DNA from: Prevotella sp. CAG:1092
GTDB taxonomy: Bacteria; Bacteroidota; Bacteroidia; Bacteroidales; Bacteroidaceae
NCBI GenBank assembly: GCA_000436915.1
Contig: HF994138.1
Location: 15,316 to 27,006 of the forward strand
Length of the DNA: 11,691 nucleotides
Direction: 5' to 3'
This document shows, one piece after another, positions 1-7,551 of the stretch; within the stretch, counting starts at the first letter, position 1; every line of letters starts with the position of its first letter. The notes under the pieces are model-generated. The model saw only the letters and a list, made by a program, of their open reading frames with translations. It had not been told where the DNA came from and did not search any database. The position numbers were made by a program, and so were the translations under genes.

Positions 1-676
1 TCTCCATCAATCCCTCATCGTTCTCGGCAGCAGCCTCAACGAGAGTCTTGTGGAGCTCCATGGCTTTGTCCATTTCTTCTGCAGGGATATCCTCAATGAC
101 AGGAGCACCACCCTCAGGCTTCCATGAATACTTCTTCATCAACAGCACGTCAATCAAAGAATTGAAACCAGGGCCTGTAGAAATAGGATATTGTATCTGA
201 ACACACTTAGGACCATAAATCTCCTGCATGCTTGCTATGATAGCGTCAAAGTCGCACTTATCGCTATCAAGCTGATTGATAAGGAAGATTACAGGTTTTT
301 TAAGTTTCTCGGTGTAGCGGAAATGGTTTTGAGTACCAACCTCTGGACCATACTGTCCGTTGATAAGAATAACAGCCTCATCTGTTACGTTGAGTGCTGT
401 GATGGTACCACCCACGAAGTCATCAGAACCTGGGCAGTCGATGATATTAAGTTTCTTATTATTCCATTCTGTATGGAATACAGTTGGGAATACAGAATAT
501 CCATATTCCTGCTCTACAGGGAAATAATCACTAACCGTATTCTTGGCTTCCACTGTGCCACGGCGCTTAATGATGCCTGCTTCAAACAACATACTCTCGG
601 CAAGAGTGGTCTTGCCTGAACCCGCACTGCCAACAAGGGCAATGTTTTTGATTTCATTAGTCTGATATACTCTCAT
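1..676 (-). CDS. Elongation factor G paralogue (EF-G2-like), N-terminal 225 residues, truncated by window edge
   Basis: Reading the minus strand from the ATG at 676-674 gives an open frame of 225 codons that runs off the window at base 1. The layout is that of an EF-G GTPase domain: P-loop GSAGSGKT (residues 16-23), switch I region EQEYGYSV (55-62), G3 motif DCPGSDD (80-86) and G4 motif NQLD (134-137). Canonical EF-G has AHIDAGKT, EQERGITI, DTPGHVD and NKMD, so the P-loop Asp, the switch-I Thr, the catalytic His after DxPG (Ser84 here) and the G4 Lys are all changed. Known background: Bacteroides encodes an EF-G paralogue, EF-G2, reported to translocate without GTP hydrolysis and to matter for gut colonisation; this gene fits that group. 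The leader is AT-rich with no Shine-Dalgarno, usual for the phylum. I saw no clear promoter in the 181-bp gap to hemW. TetQ-like ribosome protection proteins are a less likely alternative. Confidence 0.85.
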   Translation of the reverse strand, partial: MRVYQTNEIKNIALVGSAGSGKTTLAESMLFEAGIIKRRGTVEAKNTVSDYFPVEQEYGYSVFPTVFHTEWNNKKLNIIDCPGSDDFVGGTITALNVTDEAVILINGQYGPEVGTQNHFRYTEKLKKPVIFLINQLDSDKCDFDAIIASMQEIYGPKCVQIQYPISTGPGFNSLIDVLLMKKYSWKPEGGAPVIEDIPAEEMDKAMELHKTLVEAAAENDEGLME

Positions 677-824
677 ATCAAAAGATTTAAGTTGTTAGTA
701 ATATAGTTCTGTAAAAGGTTAGAATAGAGTAAAACTCAAATTCTGCCGTCTAAGTTAGAACTTTTTTGCGACACAACCAAGAAAAAGAGCATATAGATGG
801 CAATATTTTTACACTTATTAGTAT

Positions 825-850
825 TTTGCAAATAGTTATTAGTAATTTTG
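825..850 (+). promoter_or_regulatory. Probable hemW promoter (Bacteroidota -7 element TAATTTTG)
   Basis: TAATTTTG at 843-850 matches the Bacteroidota -7 consensus TAnnTTTG exactly. The nearest TTTG upstream is at 825-828, only 14 nt away instead of the usual 19 or so, so the -33 half is weak. The hemW ATG is at 858, just 7 nt after the -7 element, so transcription would begin at or within a few bases of the start codon. Confidence 0.5.
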
Positions 851-857
851 CACCATT

Positions 858-1979
858 ATGACAGGATTATACATTCACATACCCTTTTGTGCAAGCCGCT
901 GCATTTATTGCGGATTCTACTCCACCACCCTGCCCGAGCTTCAAGATAAATATGTAGATGCTCTATGCCGAGAGATGGAGCTTAGAGCTGCATTGCCTGA
1001 TGCAGATAAGCATATCTCAACAATATATCTTGGTGGTGGCACACCATCGCAACTTACGCACGACAATCTCGAGCGTCTGTTCCTATATATATATAAGGTG
1101 TATGATGTAGACCCCAATGCCGAGATTACTATGGAGTGTAACCCTGACGATGTTACTCCAGAATTGCTCCGTGGATTGCCCGTAAACCGTGTGAGCATGG
1201 GCATGCAGACTTTCGACAATAACCGTTTGAAGTTTCTGCATCGTCGACATGATGCCAGCGAGGCTATACGTGCTGTCGATATTCTGCGCCAAGCTGGAAT
1301 CCATAATATCAGCATCGACCTTATGTTTGGTTTCCCTGAAGAAACTCTCGACGATTGGCGCGCCGATATCAGTCAAGCTCTTACCCTAAAGCCTGAGCAT
1401 ATCTCTGCCTATAGTTTGATGTATGAAGAGGGAACTGCTCTTGGCAGAATGCTTGAACAAGGAAAGGTTAAGGAGATTGACGAAGAGCTTAGCCTTGAAA
1501 TGTATAATGTTTTGATAGATACCCTTAGCGCTAATGGCTACGACCACTACGAGATAAGCAACTTTGCTCGCATAGCTGCCGATGGCACCTCGTTTCGCTC
1601 ACGCCACAACAGCAGCTATTGGCACGACATTCCATACCTTGGCATAGGTGCTTCGGCTCATTCCTACAACAAGGCAACAAGAAGTTGGAACGTAGACAAC
1701 ATAAAGAAATATATCGAGGCAATAAGCAATGGCATATTGCCTTCTGAGAGCGAGATTATCGATAGCGATACCCACTACGACGACCTCATAACAACAGCCC
1801 TTAGAACAAAGGAAGGTTTCAACATCAACGAGCTGGAAGAAAAATATCGTCATCATCTACTCACCGAGGCTCAACGCCATATCGCCCAAGGCTTATTAAC
1901 CCTAACAGACAATCGTCTGAGCTTAAGTCGCAAGGGCTTATATGTGAGCGATATGGTGATGAGCGATTTGATGATGTAA
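858..1979 (+). CDS. hemW: HemW, radical SAM heme chaperone-like protein
   Basis: The product has 373 residues, close to E. coli HemW (about 378). It opens with the radical SAM cluster motif CASRCIYC (Cys11, Cys15, Cys18), followed by Phe20 where true coproporphyrinogen dehydrogenase HemN has a further Cys. GGGTPS (59-64) is the SAM-binding glycine motif, and HNSSYW (250-255) matches the HNxxYW motif of the HemW family. The C-terminal HemW domain follows (TTALRTKEGF, 312-321). HemW binds heme and is thought to deliver it to respiratory enzymes; it is often mis-annotated as oxygen-independent coproporphyrinogen III oxidase. The start is the first ATG, directly behind a -7 promoter element. It is divergent from the EF-G-like gene and convergent with the sulfatase maturase, whose stop codon directly abuts the hemW stop with no intervening base. 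Confidence 0.93.
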   Translation: MTGLYIHIPFCASRCIYCGFYSTTLPELQDKYVDALCREMELRAALPDADKHISTIYLGGGTPSQLTHDNLERLFLYIYKVYDVDPNAEITMECNPDDVTPELLRGLPVNRVSMGMQTFDNNRLKFLHRRHDASEAIRAVDILRQAGIHNISIDLMFGFPEETLDDWRADISQALTLKPEHISAYSLMYEEGTALGRMLEQGKVKEIDEELSLEMYNVLIDTLSANGYDHYEISNFARIAADGTSFRSRHNSSYWHDIPYLGIGASAHSYNKATRSWNVDNIKKYIEAISNGILPSESEIIDSDTHYDDLITTALRTKEGFNINELEEKYRHHLLTEAQRHIAQGLLTLTDNRLSLSRKGLYVSDMVMSDLMM

Positions 1980-3203
1980 TTACTTCTTCAAGGCTTCCAT
2001 GATGTTGGCAGGCGGACGCTGTGCTTGTAGCTCGCGCTTCATAAAGTCCATATATGGTGCCACATGCGAATAATATTGGAAGTAGCCTTTGCAGAGATAG
2101 TTTAAGCCCGGCTCGCCATACTTATCTTTCTCGAAGCGATTCTTTGGACATTCGCCATGACATGCAAACTCCATATCACACTCCTTGCATTGGCGTGGCA
2201 ACGAAGTATGCTTCAGTCGGCTAAAGGCATGCTGCTTGTCGCCATATAGCATTTCTATCAATGTGTGGTCGCGAATGTTGCCAAGCTTATATTCTGGGAA
2301 CACAAAGTGGTCGCAGGAATATACATCGCCATTATGCTCCATAACGCCTGCATGACCGCAATTCTTTGAATAAGCACAGATGCCTGGCAACACTCCCATC
2401 CAGTTGGCAAGAGTACAGTCGAAGATTTCCACAAACATCTTGCCCACATCATTGTGCACCCACTCTTCGAAGATAGCACAAAGGAAGTTACCCCATTGTT
2501 CTGGCGTCACCGAGAAATCTGCAAGCGGAATCTCATGATTGTCGGCAAGGCTTGCCAATGTGCGTCCATCCTGATGCTGAGTCAATCGCTCCACGATAGG
2601 AGTAAACTGCAAATATTGGCAACCATTTTCCTTAAAGAAATGATAAAACTCCAAAGGATGGTCGGCATTATATGCGTTCACCACCGCCATAGCATTCCAT
2701 TCCACATGATGCTTCTTCAAGAGTTCTATGCCGTGCATCACCTTCTGCCACGAAGGGTTTCCCGTGGTGGTTAGTCGGTAATGGTCGTGATACTCCTGTG
2801 GACCATCGATAGAGATGCCAACCAGCCAATTATTCTGTGCAAAGAATTCACACCATTCGTCTGTAAGCATAGTGCCATTGGTCTGGATAACATTATCTAT
2901 GCGGCGACCTCGTGCATATTTCTTTTGCAGAGCCAACGCCTTTTTATAGAAATCAATGGAGCGCATCAATGGTTCACCACCATGCCAGGTGAAGAGCACT
3001 TGTGGCATAGTTTGTGCCTCGATATACTCTCGTGTGAACTGCTCCAACATCTCATCGCTCATAATATGGCGATGAGATTTGTCGTAGAGGTTGTTCTTTT
3101 CTAAGTAATAACAATATTTGCATGCCAAGTTGCAATGCGCACCTGCAGGTTTCAGCATCACATACAGAGGCTTGGCAAATGGAGTTGCTATGTTGTCAGT
3201 CAT
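1980..3203 (-). CDS. Anaerobic sulfatase-maturating enzyme (anSME), radical SAM/SPASM
   Basis: A 407-residue protein that converts the active-site Cys or Ser of sulfatases to formylglycine in the cytoplasm before export. The radical SAM motif is CNLACKYC (Cys24, Cys28, Cys31), with GGEP at 75-78. The C-terminal SPASM region carries Cys276, 282, 297, 339, 342, 348, 352 and 371, and Asp298 directly after Cys297. This matches, in order and spacing, the two auxiliary Fe4S4 clusters and the catalytic Asp of Clostridium perfringens anSME. The Bacteroides thetaiotaomicron counterpart is called chuR or anSMEbt. No key residue is missing, so it should be functional. It starts 22 bp behind a sulfatase pseudogene on the same strand, the expected maturase-with-substrate arrangement, and presumably now serves sulfatases elsewhere in the genome. 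The ATG at 3203 has only AT-rich sequence upstream. Confidence 0.93.
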   Translation of the reverse strand: MTDNIATPFAKPLYVMLKPAGAHCNLACKYCYYLEKNNLYDKSHRHIMSDEMLEQFTREYIEAQTMPQVLFTWHGGEPLMRSIDFYKKALALQKKYARGRRIDNVIQTNGTMLTDEWCEFFAQNNWLVGISIDGPQEYHDHYRLTTTGNPSWQKVMHGIELLKKHHVEWNAMAVVNAYNADHPLEFYHFFKENGCQYLQFTPIVERLTQHQDGRTLASLADNHEIPLADFSVTPEQWGNFLCAIFEEWVHNDVGKMFVEIFDCTLANWMGVLPGICAYSKNCGHAGVMEHNGDVYSCDHFVFPEYKLGNIRDHTLIEMLYGDKQHAFSRLKHTSLPRQCKECDMEFACHGECPKNRFEKDKYGEPGLNYLCKGYFQYYSHVAPYMDFMKRELQAQRPPANIMEALKK

Positions 3204-3206
3204 AAT

Positions 3207-3222
3207 ATATTATATATAATAT
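3207..3222. repeat. 16-bp perfect AT-only palindrome in the sulfatase/maturase gap
   Basis: ATATTATATATAATAT is a perfect palindrome filling most of the 22-bp spacer between the sulfatase stop (3226) and the anSME start (3203). It is pure A+T, so it may be compositional. As RNA it would be a weak hairpin next to the maturase start codon. Confidence 0.5.
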
Positions 3223-3225
3223 GGT

Positions 3226-4306
3226 CTATGGGAATCGTGGTAATGTGATTTGAAAGTCTGGACTGTCGGTATGCTCCTTTAGTATTGCTGCCAACAGTTC
3301 TGCCAACAGCTCAGGATGTTCGGCTGCCACATTGTGATCTTCGTGAATATCCGTTGCCAAGTTGTAGAGTCGAGGTTCGCCTTTCTCTACCACGAGCTTC
3401 CAGTCGCCCTTTCTCACACCTATTTGGTCGGTCTCATGGAATTCCCAATATAGATATTCGTGGTGTTTCTGTTCTGCATCGTTGCCCAAGAGTGTAGGAG
3501 CAATAGAGATACCATCGAAGCCATCGCCAGCCAATCTCTTATTGGTATAGCGCTTAGCAAAGTTCTTTATTCCTGCAAGGTCGCAGAATGTTGGCATTAG
3601 GTCGTAGAAAGCAAACTGGGTGTCGTTGACTACTCCTGCCTTGATATGCTTTGGCCACCATGCAATGAAAGGTATGCGTATGCCACCCTCATAGCATTGG
3701 CGCTTCAATCCCTTTAATTTACCATCGCGACCAAAGAACTCTGGGTCGGCACCACCTTCTTCATGCGGACCATTGTCGGAAGTAAAGATTACCACGGTAT
3801 TCTTGTCCAGCCCTTTAGCCTTAAGTTTTGCGAATACTTCGCCTACATATTGGTCGAGACGAGTTATCATGCCTGCAAACTGAGCGTGGGTATGAACAGA
3901 AGAATTGTATCTTGAATCTTCCCATCCGCCCCAAGTCTTATCATTAAAGAACTGTTTCTGATAGTTCTCCAAGATAGAATATTCGGGTTGTGCAAGTTCA
4001 GCATGAGGCAAAGTATAGGTCAAGAATCCTACAAAAGGATGTTGCGCATCTTGCTTGTCTATCCACTCCAAAGCTTTGTCGTGGATGATACGGGCTGAAT
4101 ATTGCGTACGTTTGAAATAATCTTTACCAAACATCGGATGTTGGATGTTTTGCTCCATCACCTCTCTCACCACAGCTGTATCGCCCAACGATTTGCTATA
4201 TCGATTCAAAAAGTTTGGATAATATAGGTGAGCTTGGAATTGGCAAATGTAGCCATAGAATAGCACCTAAGAGAGCCGCAAAATACAAATTTGCTCTTTT
4301 GTCCAT
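3226..4306 (-). pseudogene. Sulfatase (S1 family) pseudogene: catalytic N-terminal half deleted and frame shifted
   Basis: From about 4260 to 3226 the minus strand encodes the C-terminal two thirds of a type I sulfatase. It includes the FYGYICQFQAH stretch typical of the middle of these enzymes, the C-terminal metal-site FTSDNGPH, a following GLKRQCYEGGIRIPF segment with the conserved Lys, and the compact C-terminal subdomain (GVRKGDWKLV). The signal peptide, N-terminal Asp pair and the CxPSR formylglycine motif that should precede this are missing. Just upstream, in another frame, ATG 4306-4304 begins MDKRANLYFAALLGAI, a plausible signal peptide. It joins the body at about 4258-4264, off frame by one base, and that frame stops at 4198-4196. 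An internal deletion of roughly 400-450 bp, judged from usual sulfatase length, explains this. A GTG-initiated frame from 4266 exists but lacks all catalytic N-terminal residues and sits directly behind a TAG. ATG 4351-4349, in frame with 4306, is another possible original start. Confidence 0.85.
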
Positions 4307-4361
4307 AAGGTTAAATATATTGTTAGTGAATAAATTCGAATTGTTGTTCATTTTGAGTTAA

Positions 4362-4541
4362 CTATTTTGTTTTTACCACTTTCACCCAGTCTACCCACAT
4401 TTCTACAGGTAGTTCATCGTCGTGAATCTCACCAACCCAAGTATTGTTGCCATTGAGGGTTCCACCGAGTGAGCAGTTAAGAATAAGATTGAACTTGAAG
4501 TCACAGAATGGAAATTGCAATTTTTCTTTTTCTAAATGCAT
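4362..4541 (-). pseudogene. GH16 glycoside hydrolase, C-terminal remnant (59 codons)
   Basis: A short frame from ATG 4541-4539 to TAG 4364-4362. Its translation holds QFPFCDFKFNLILNCSLGG and, further on, DDELPVEMWVDWVKVV. This matches the last strands of GH16 enzymes (laminarinase, agarase and endo-O-glycanase type), where a FPF...LILNLALGG block is followed by LP..M.VDYVRVY at the C-terminus. The catalytic ExDxxE strand, about 100 or more residues upstream in a full enzyme, is absent, so the piece cannot be active. It begins 9 nt after the fucosidase stop and in the same frame, so it may still be translated by re-initiation. The junction between them marks a deletion of most of a gene of perhaps 800 bp (inferred from family size). 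Known context: GH16 enzymes in gut Bacteroidales can cleave poly-LacNAc stretches of mucin O-glycans. Confidence 0.72.
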
Positions 4542-4550
4542 ATTTATATA

Positions 4551-5994
4551 TTAATATGCTGAAACAGAATTAATTACAGGACATCCCTTTGCATCATCAA
4601 ATACGACGCGTATGCCATTTGTTGTTATTTCATCAAAGCGTAGTATACGCTTGTAGCCGATAGTTGTTGTTTCTTCATTAGGATCGAGTTTAACCCATTC
4701 TTTTCCTTGAAGGTAGTATACCGAGAAGGCTTTTACACGTTGTCCCAACGGAATGTGCTCTTGAAGCATAAGGCGTGAAATCTGTTTTGCCTTGCCAAGT
4801 TGAAACTCAATGCTTGCTCCTTTTACTTTCTTTGAAGCCCAGAATGTGTCGTAGTTACCGTCGGTGATATTCTTTCCTCCATTTTTGCCTTGCTGGCTGT
4901 CAACTTTAGGAGTTACACCCTTCAAAAGGTCTACCGCCAACTCTTGCTGTATCTTTTTGTGGAAATTAACGGCGTTTGCTGAGTCTACAGGGTGGATAAG
5001 ACCATTTTTATCTACAGGGAAGTTGAGAAGCATTGTAGCATTGTGGCCTACACTTCTGTAGTAAAGGTCGCAGAGGTCGTCAACACTCTTCACTTTGCCA
5101 TCTTCGCTCTCGTGGTAAAACCATCCTGGTCTGATTGACACATCACACTCGGCTGGAGTCCACTGATTTCCGTCTTCCCATCCATACTGGAGCTGCTTGT
5201 AGTTCTTGAATCCTGGAAAAACTGTGTTTGCAGGTATCATCGACCAGCAAGTTTCCCCAGCAAAACCATTTTCATTGCCTACCCAGCGGCATCCTGGACC
5301 ACCATCGCCAAATACTGTGGCTTTTGGTTGAAGGCTATCTACAATTTCGAAGATTCTTGGGAAGTTGTAGTAGTTTCTTCGGTCAATAGTTCTTTTTTCT
5401 TCTGCTCCACCATACCAACCGTCGCCACCATTGGCTCCATCAAACCAAACTTCGAAGAGTTCGCCGTAGTTGCTAAGCAATTCTATGAGCTGGCGATGAT
5501 AGAATTTAACGTAATATGGAGAACCGTAACTTGCTTGGTTTCTATCCCAAGGCGAGAGGTAAACTCCAAACTTCAACCCATATTTCTTGCAAGCTTCGGA
5601 AAGTTCGCCTACCAAATCACCTTCACCATTCTTATAAAGGTGTATTGCGAATGCAATAGTCGGTGGTGTGTGTAGGCCAAAGGCAGAAACCGTCGTGATG
5701 TTTGGCTGTAAGGATTACTCCTTTCATACCTGCAGCCACCAAGGTCTTAGCCCATTGTTCGCAATCCAAATTTGTAGGATTAAAGGTCTTCACGTCTGTG
5801 TTGCCATATCCCCACTCCTTATCATTAAAGGTGTTAAGACCAAAATGGATGAAGGCGTAAGTTTCTAACTTTTGCCATTCCACTTGCTTGGCAGTAGGGA
5901 TAGGTAGAACAGGTTCCACCTGGTTGGCGTTGCGCTGGGCTGTAGCTGTCATAGCTGTTCCCAGTAAGAACGCGAAGAGAAGAGACTTCTTCAT
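4551..5994 (-). pseudogene. GH29 alpha-L-fucosidase with C-terminal F5/8-type domain, single-base frameshift
   Basis: Two frames together form one enzyme. The first (5994-5632) starts MKKSLLFAFLLGTAMTATAQ, a classic signal peptide, then carries the GH29 start with AFIHFGLNTF and the AKHHDGFCLWPT block. It ends at a TAA after the codons for NTPL. The second frame continues without loss as YKNGEGDL at about 5635, then VYLSPWDRN and FEVWFDGANGG, whose Asp is the expected nucleophile (about residue 185 after repair), ENGFAGETCWSM, which probably holds the acid/base Glu, and a discoidin-like domain (about 359-480). Removing one T from the TTT read at 5638-5636 restores a 480-residue protein of usual GH29 length. 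The enzyme would remove alpha-fucose from glycans in the periplasm. The damage is minimal, so it is either a recent inactivation or a sequencing error; decay of the two genes downstream favours the former. It lies 100 bp behind the ROK regulator on the same strand, with no promoter seen between. Confidence 0.88.
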
Positions 5995-6010
5995 ATTACT
6001 GCTTAAATTA

Positions 6011-6046
6011 TTAGGTTGTTTAGGTTATAGTAGTAACACTTAGGTT
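6011..6046. repeat. Three TTAGGTT direct repeats (AACCTAA on the minus strand) upstream of the fucosidase
   Basis: TTAGGTT occurs at 6011-6017, 6020-6026 and 6040-6046, within 50 bp upstream of the fucosidase ATG (5994). In the direction of transcription these read AACCTAA, one base short of the AACCTTAA shared by the two candidate operators in the 7304-7734 region. They could be half-sites for the adjacent regulator, or leader structure; low certainty. Confidence 0.4.
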
Positions 6047-6094
6047 TAGTTAGTGATTACACTATTGGATGATATATGATACTGTTTTTTAGCT

Positions 6095-7303
6095 TCAATC
6101 ATTTAGGAGTCTGTGTCTTGCCATGAGGCAAGCGCCTGTGATACCAGCGAGTCCTTTGAGTTCAGAGGTAACAATCTGCGAATCTTCGTTCATGATGTTG
6201 AGCGAATATTTTTTGATTCCCATGTTGACAGGCAATGTCAAGTAGTCGCCTGTTGCCGACATCTCACCTCCTACTACCAACATCTCTGGGTTGAAGATAT
6301 TGATGATGCCTGCCAACTGCTTACCGAGTTCGTCGGCTATTTGTTGTAATGTTGCTACGCTAAGCACATCTTCTTTAGCAATGGCATCTAAGATATCATG
6401 CAACGAGAGTTCCTCTTTCTTATTTAAAACCTTATCGGAAAGTATTGAGACTTTTCCTTCAAGGATCTTCTGTGTCAACTTTCTCTTGAGAGCTCTGCCC
6501 GAAACTTCTGTTTCAATGCATCCAATCTTACCGCAATGGCAGATGATGTTGTTGTTGTAGGCTGTCATGTGACCAAATTCACCAGAATATCCCGACTTAC
6601 CATAGTAGAGTTTACCGTCGATGATAATTCCGATTCCCAAGCCCCAACAGATGTTGACGAAGATTACATCTTTCAGTCCTTTACAACATCCTTTGCAGAA
6701 TTCTGCGAAAGCCATGCTTCGAGTATCATTCTCTATGCAAACTGGAAGTTGGATTAATCCTGTGAGTGCTTCGGCAAGAGATTTATCCAGGAATGTATAC
6801 ATGTTATATGCTCTACCCTCGAAAGGATTCACACGTTCTGCAACATTCACACAAACCTGTAGGATTTCCTCTTTGCCGAATGGAAGACCTGCGATAAAGT
6901 CATTTACTATAGCGCTAAGTTTTTCCAAACTCTCAGGTGTGTTTTCATATATATATGGTATTCTTGTCTTTTCTGTTATTAGATTCCCACAGAAATCGCT
7001 TGCTGCAAGTGCTAAACAATCCATCTCTGGATTTACACCAACAAAATAGCCTGCCGTTGGAACCAAGTCGTACTCCATAGGAATGCGACCAGAAGAGTTA
7101 TCTCTCTTTCCCACCTCGCGAACAAGACCAGCCTTGATCAAGTCATTGAGAGCGGTAGTAGCAGTAGGCAGACTCACACCAATTCCCTTCGACATCTCAG
7201 GGATTGTTGAAGCTCCATTAGAGACAAATTGCTCCAACAATCTGCGCTGTGCAGAAGGCTTGGAATTTATCTTTCTAATATATTTTAGTAAGTCCGACTT
7301 CAT
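6095..7303 (-). CDS. ROK-family transcriptional regulator (NagC/Mlc-like)
   Basis: A winged helix-turn-helix (about residues 17-75, with LPTATTALNDLIKAGLV) is followed by a ROK domain. The ROK signature (WGLGIGIIIDGKLYYG...GEFGH, then CHCGKIGCIE) supplies the His/Cys zinc site. The kinase-type DxGGT ATP loop is replaced by GVNPEMD, and the kinase NDAN motif reads NDTR, so this is a sensor rather than an enzyme. NagC-type regulators bind a sugar phosphate or free sugar and release AT-rich operators. I set the start at ATG 7303 (402 residues) and not the frame limit at 7351, because a clean promoter at 7322-7351 would place the transcript start near 7315. It is divergent from the kinase-nagB operon and leads the decayed glycanase genes, so it plausibly controls both with GlcNAc-6-P or a related sugar as effector. 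The ligand is inferred only from context. Confidence 0.88.
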   Translation of the reverse strand: MKSDLLKYIRKINSKPSAQRRLLEQFVSNGASTIPEMSKGIGVSLPTATTALNDLIKAGLVREVGKRDNSSGRIPMEYDLVPTAGYFVGVNPEMDCLALAASDFCGNLITEKTRIPYIYENTPESLEKLSAIVNDFIAGLPFGKEEILQVCVNVAERVNPFEGRAYNMYTFLDKSLAEALTGLIQLPVCIENDTRSMAFAEFCKGCCKGLKDVIFVNICWGLGIGIIIDGKLYYGKSGYSGEFGHMTAYNNNIICHCGKIGCIETEVSGRALKRKLTQKILEGKVSILSDKVLNKKEELSLHDILDAIAKEDVLSVATLQQIADELGKQLAGIINIFNPEMLVVGGEMSATGDYLTLPVNMGIKKYSLNIMNEDSQIVTSELKGLAGITGACLMARHRLLND

Positions 7304-7321
7304 AACTAATTTTTTTATTTG

Positions 7322-7351
7322 CAAAGATAGTCGTTTTATACATCGTAGCAA
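7322..7351 (-). promoter_or_regulatory. Promoter of the ROK regulator
   Basis: On the minus strand TTG (7351-7349) is followed after 19 nt by TATCTTTG (7329-7322), an exact TAnnTTTG -7 element at the expected spacing. Transcription should begin near 7315, leaving a leader of about a dozen bases before ATG 7303. This rules out the upstream in-frame start at 7351. Confidence 0.75.
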
Positions 7352-7374
7352 GGTTTTTAGCGTTAATAAACCTT
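7350..7374. promoter_or_regulatory. Candidate operator: 7-bp inverted repeat AAGGTTT...AAACCTT
   Basis: AAGGTTT (7350-7356) and AAACCTT (7368-7374) are perfect inverted arms separated by 11 nt. They overlap the -33 TTG of the regulator promoter, a position suited to autorepression. The block TTTTAG, then 8 nt, then AACCTTAAA (7355-7377) recurs with a 7-nt spacer at 7564-7585 in front of the kinase promoter. ROK repressors bind AT-rich dyads, so the regulator next door is the obvious candidate; this is inference. Confidence 0.5.
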
Positions 7375-7551
7375 AAAGCGTAGTAAAATAATTCATTTTA
7401 AAACTTTTTCTGCCTCCAACTTCCCTATATAACTTATCATATTTATAGGCTTGAGAAAGAGAAAAAACTGAAATAAAACTTGAAATTCGTAACTAATTGA
7501 TATAGTGTATACTTCCCACTTATTAACACTTATGAAAGACAAAAAAACACA

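Noticed and set aside
191..619. 142-codon open frame on the plus strand
   Set aside because: It is antisense to the EF-G-like GTPase domain, whose motifs are unmistakable on the minus strand.
858..1979. Oxygen-independent coproporphyrinogen III oxidase (HemN)
   Set aside because: The Cys following the CxxxCxxC motif in HemN is Phe here, the length is about 80 residues shorter than HemN, and the HNxxYW motif marks HemW.
3226..4266. A complete 346-residue sulfatase starting at GTG 4266
   Set aside because: The product lacks the formylglycine motif and N-terminal metal ligands, and the GTG directly follows an in-frame TAG; it is the tail of a deleted gene.
4551..5615. A stand-alone 354-residue fucosidase
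   Set aside because: It starts at a TTG in mid-domain without signal peptide, and the missing N-terminus is encoded immediately upstream in another frame.
5632..5640. Programmed ribosomal frameshift in the fucosidase
   Set aside because: The run is only three bases and no slippery heptamer or stimulatory structure was evident; mutation or sequencing error is simpler.
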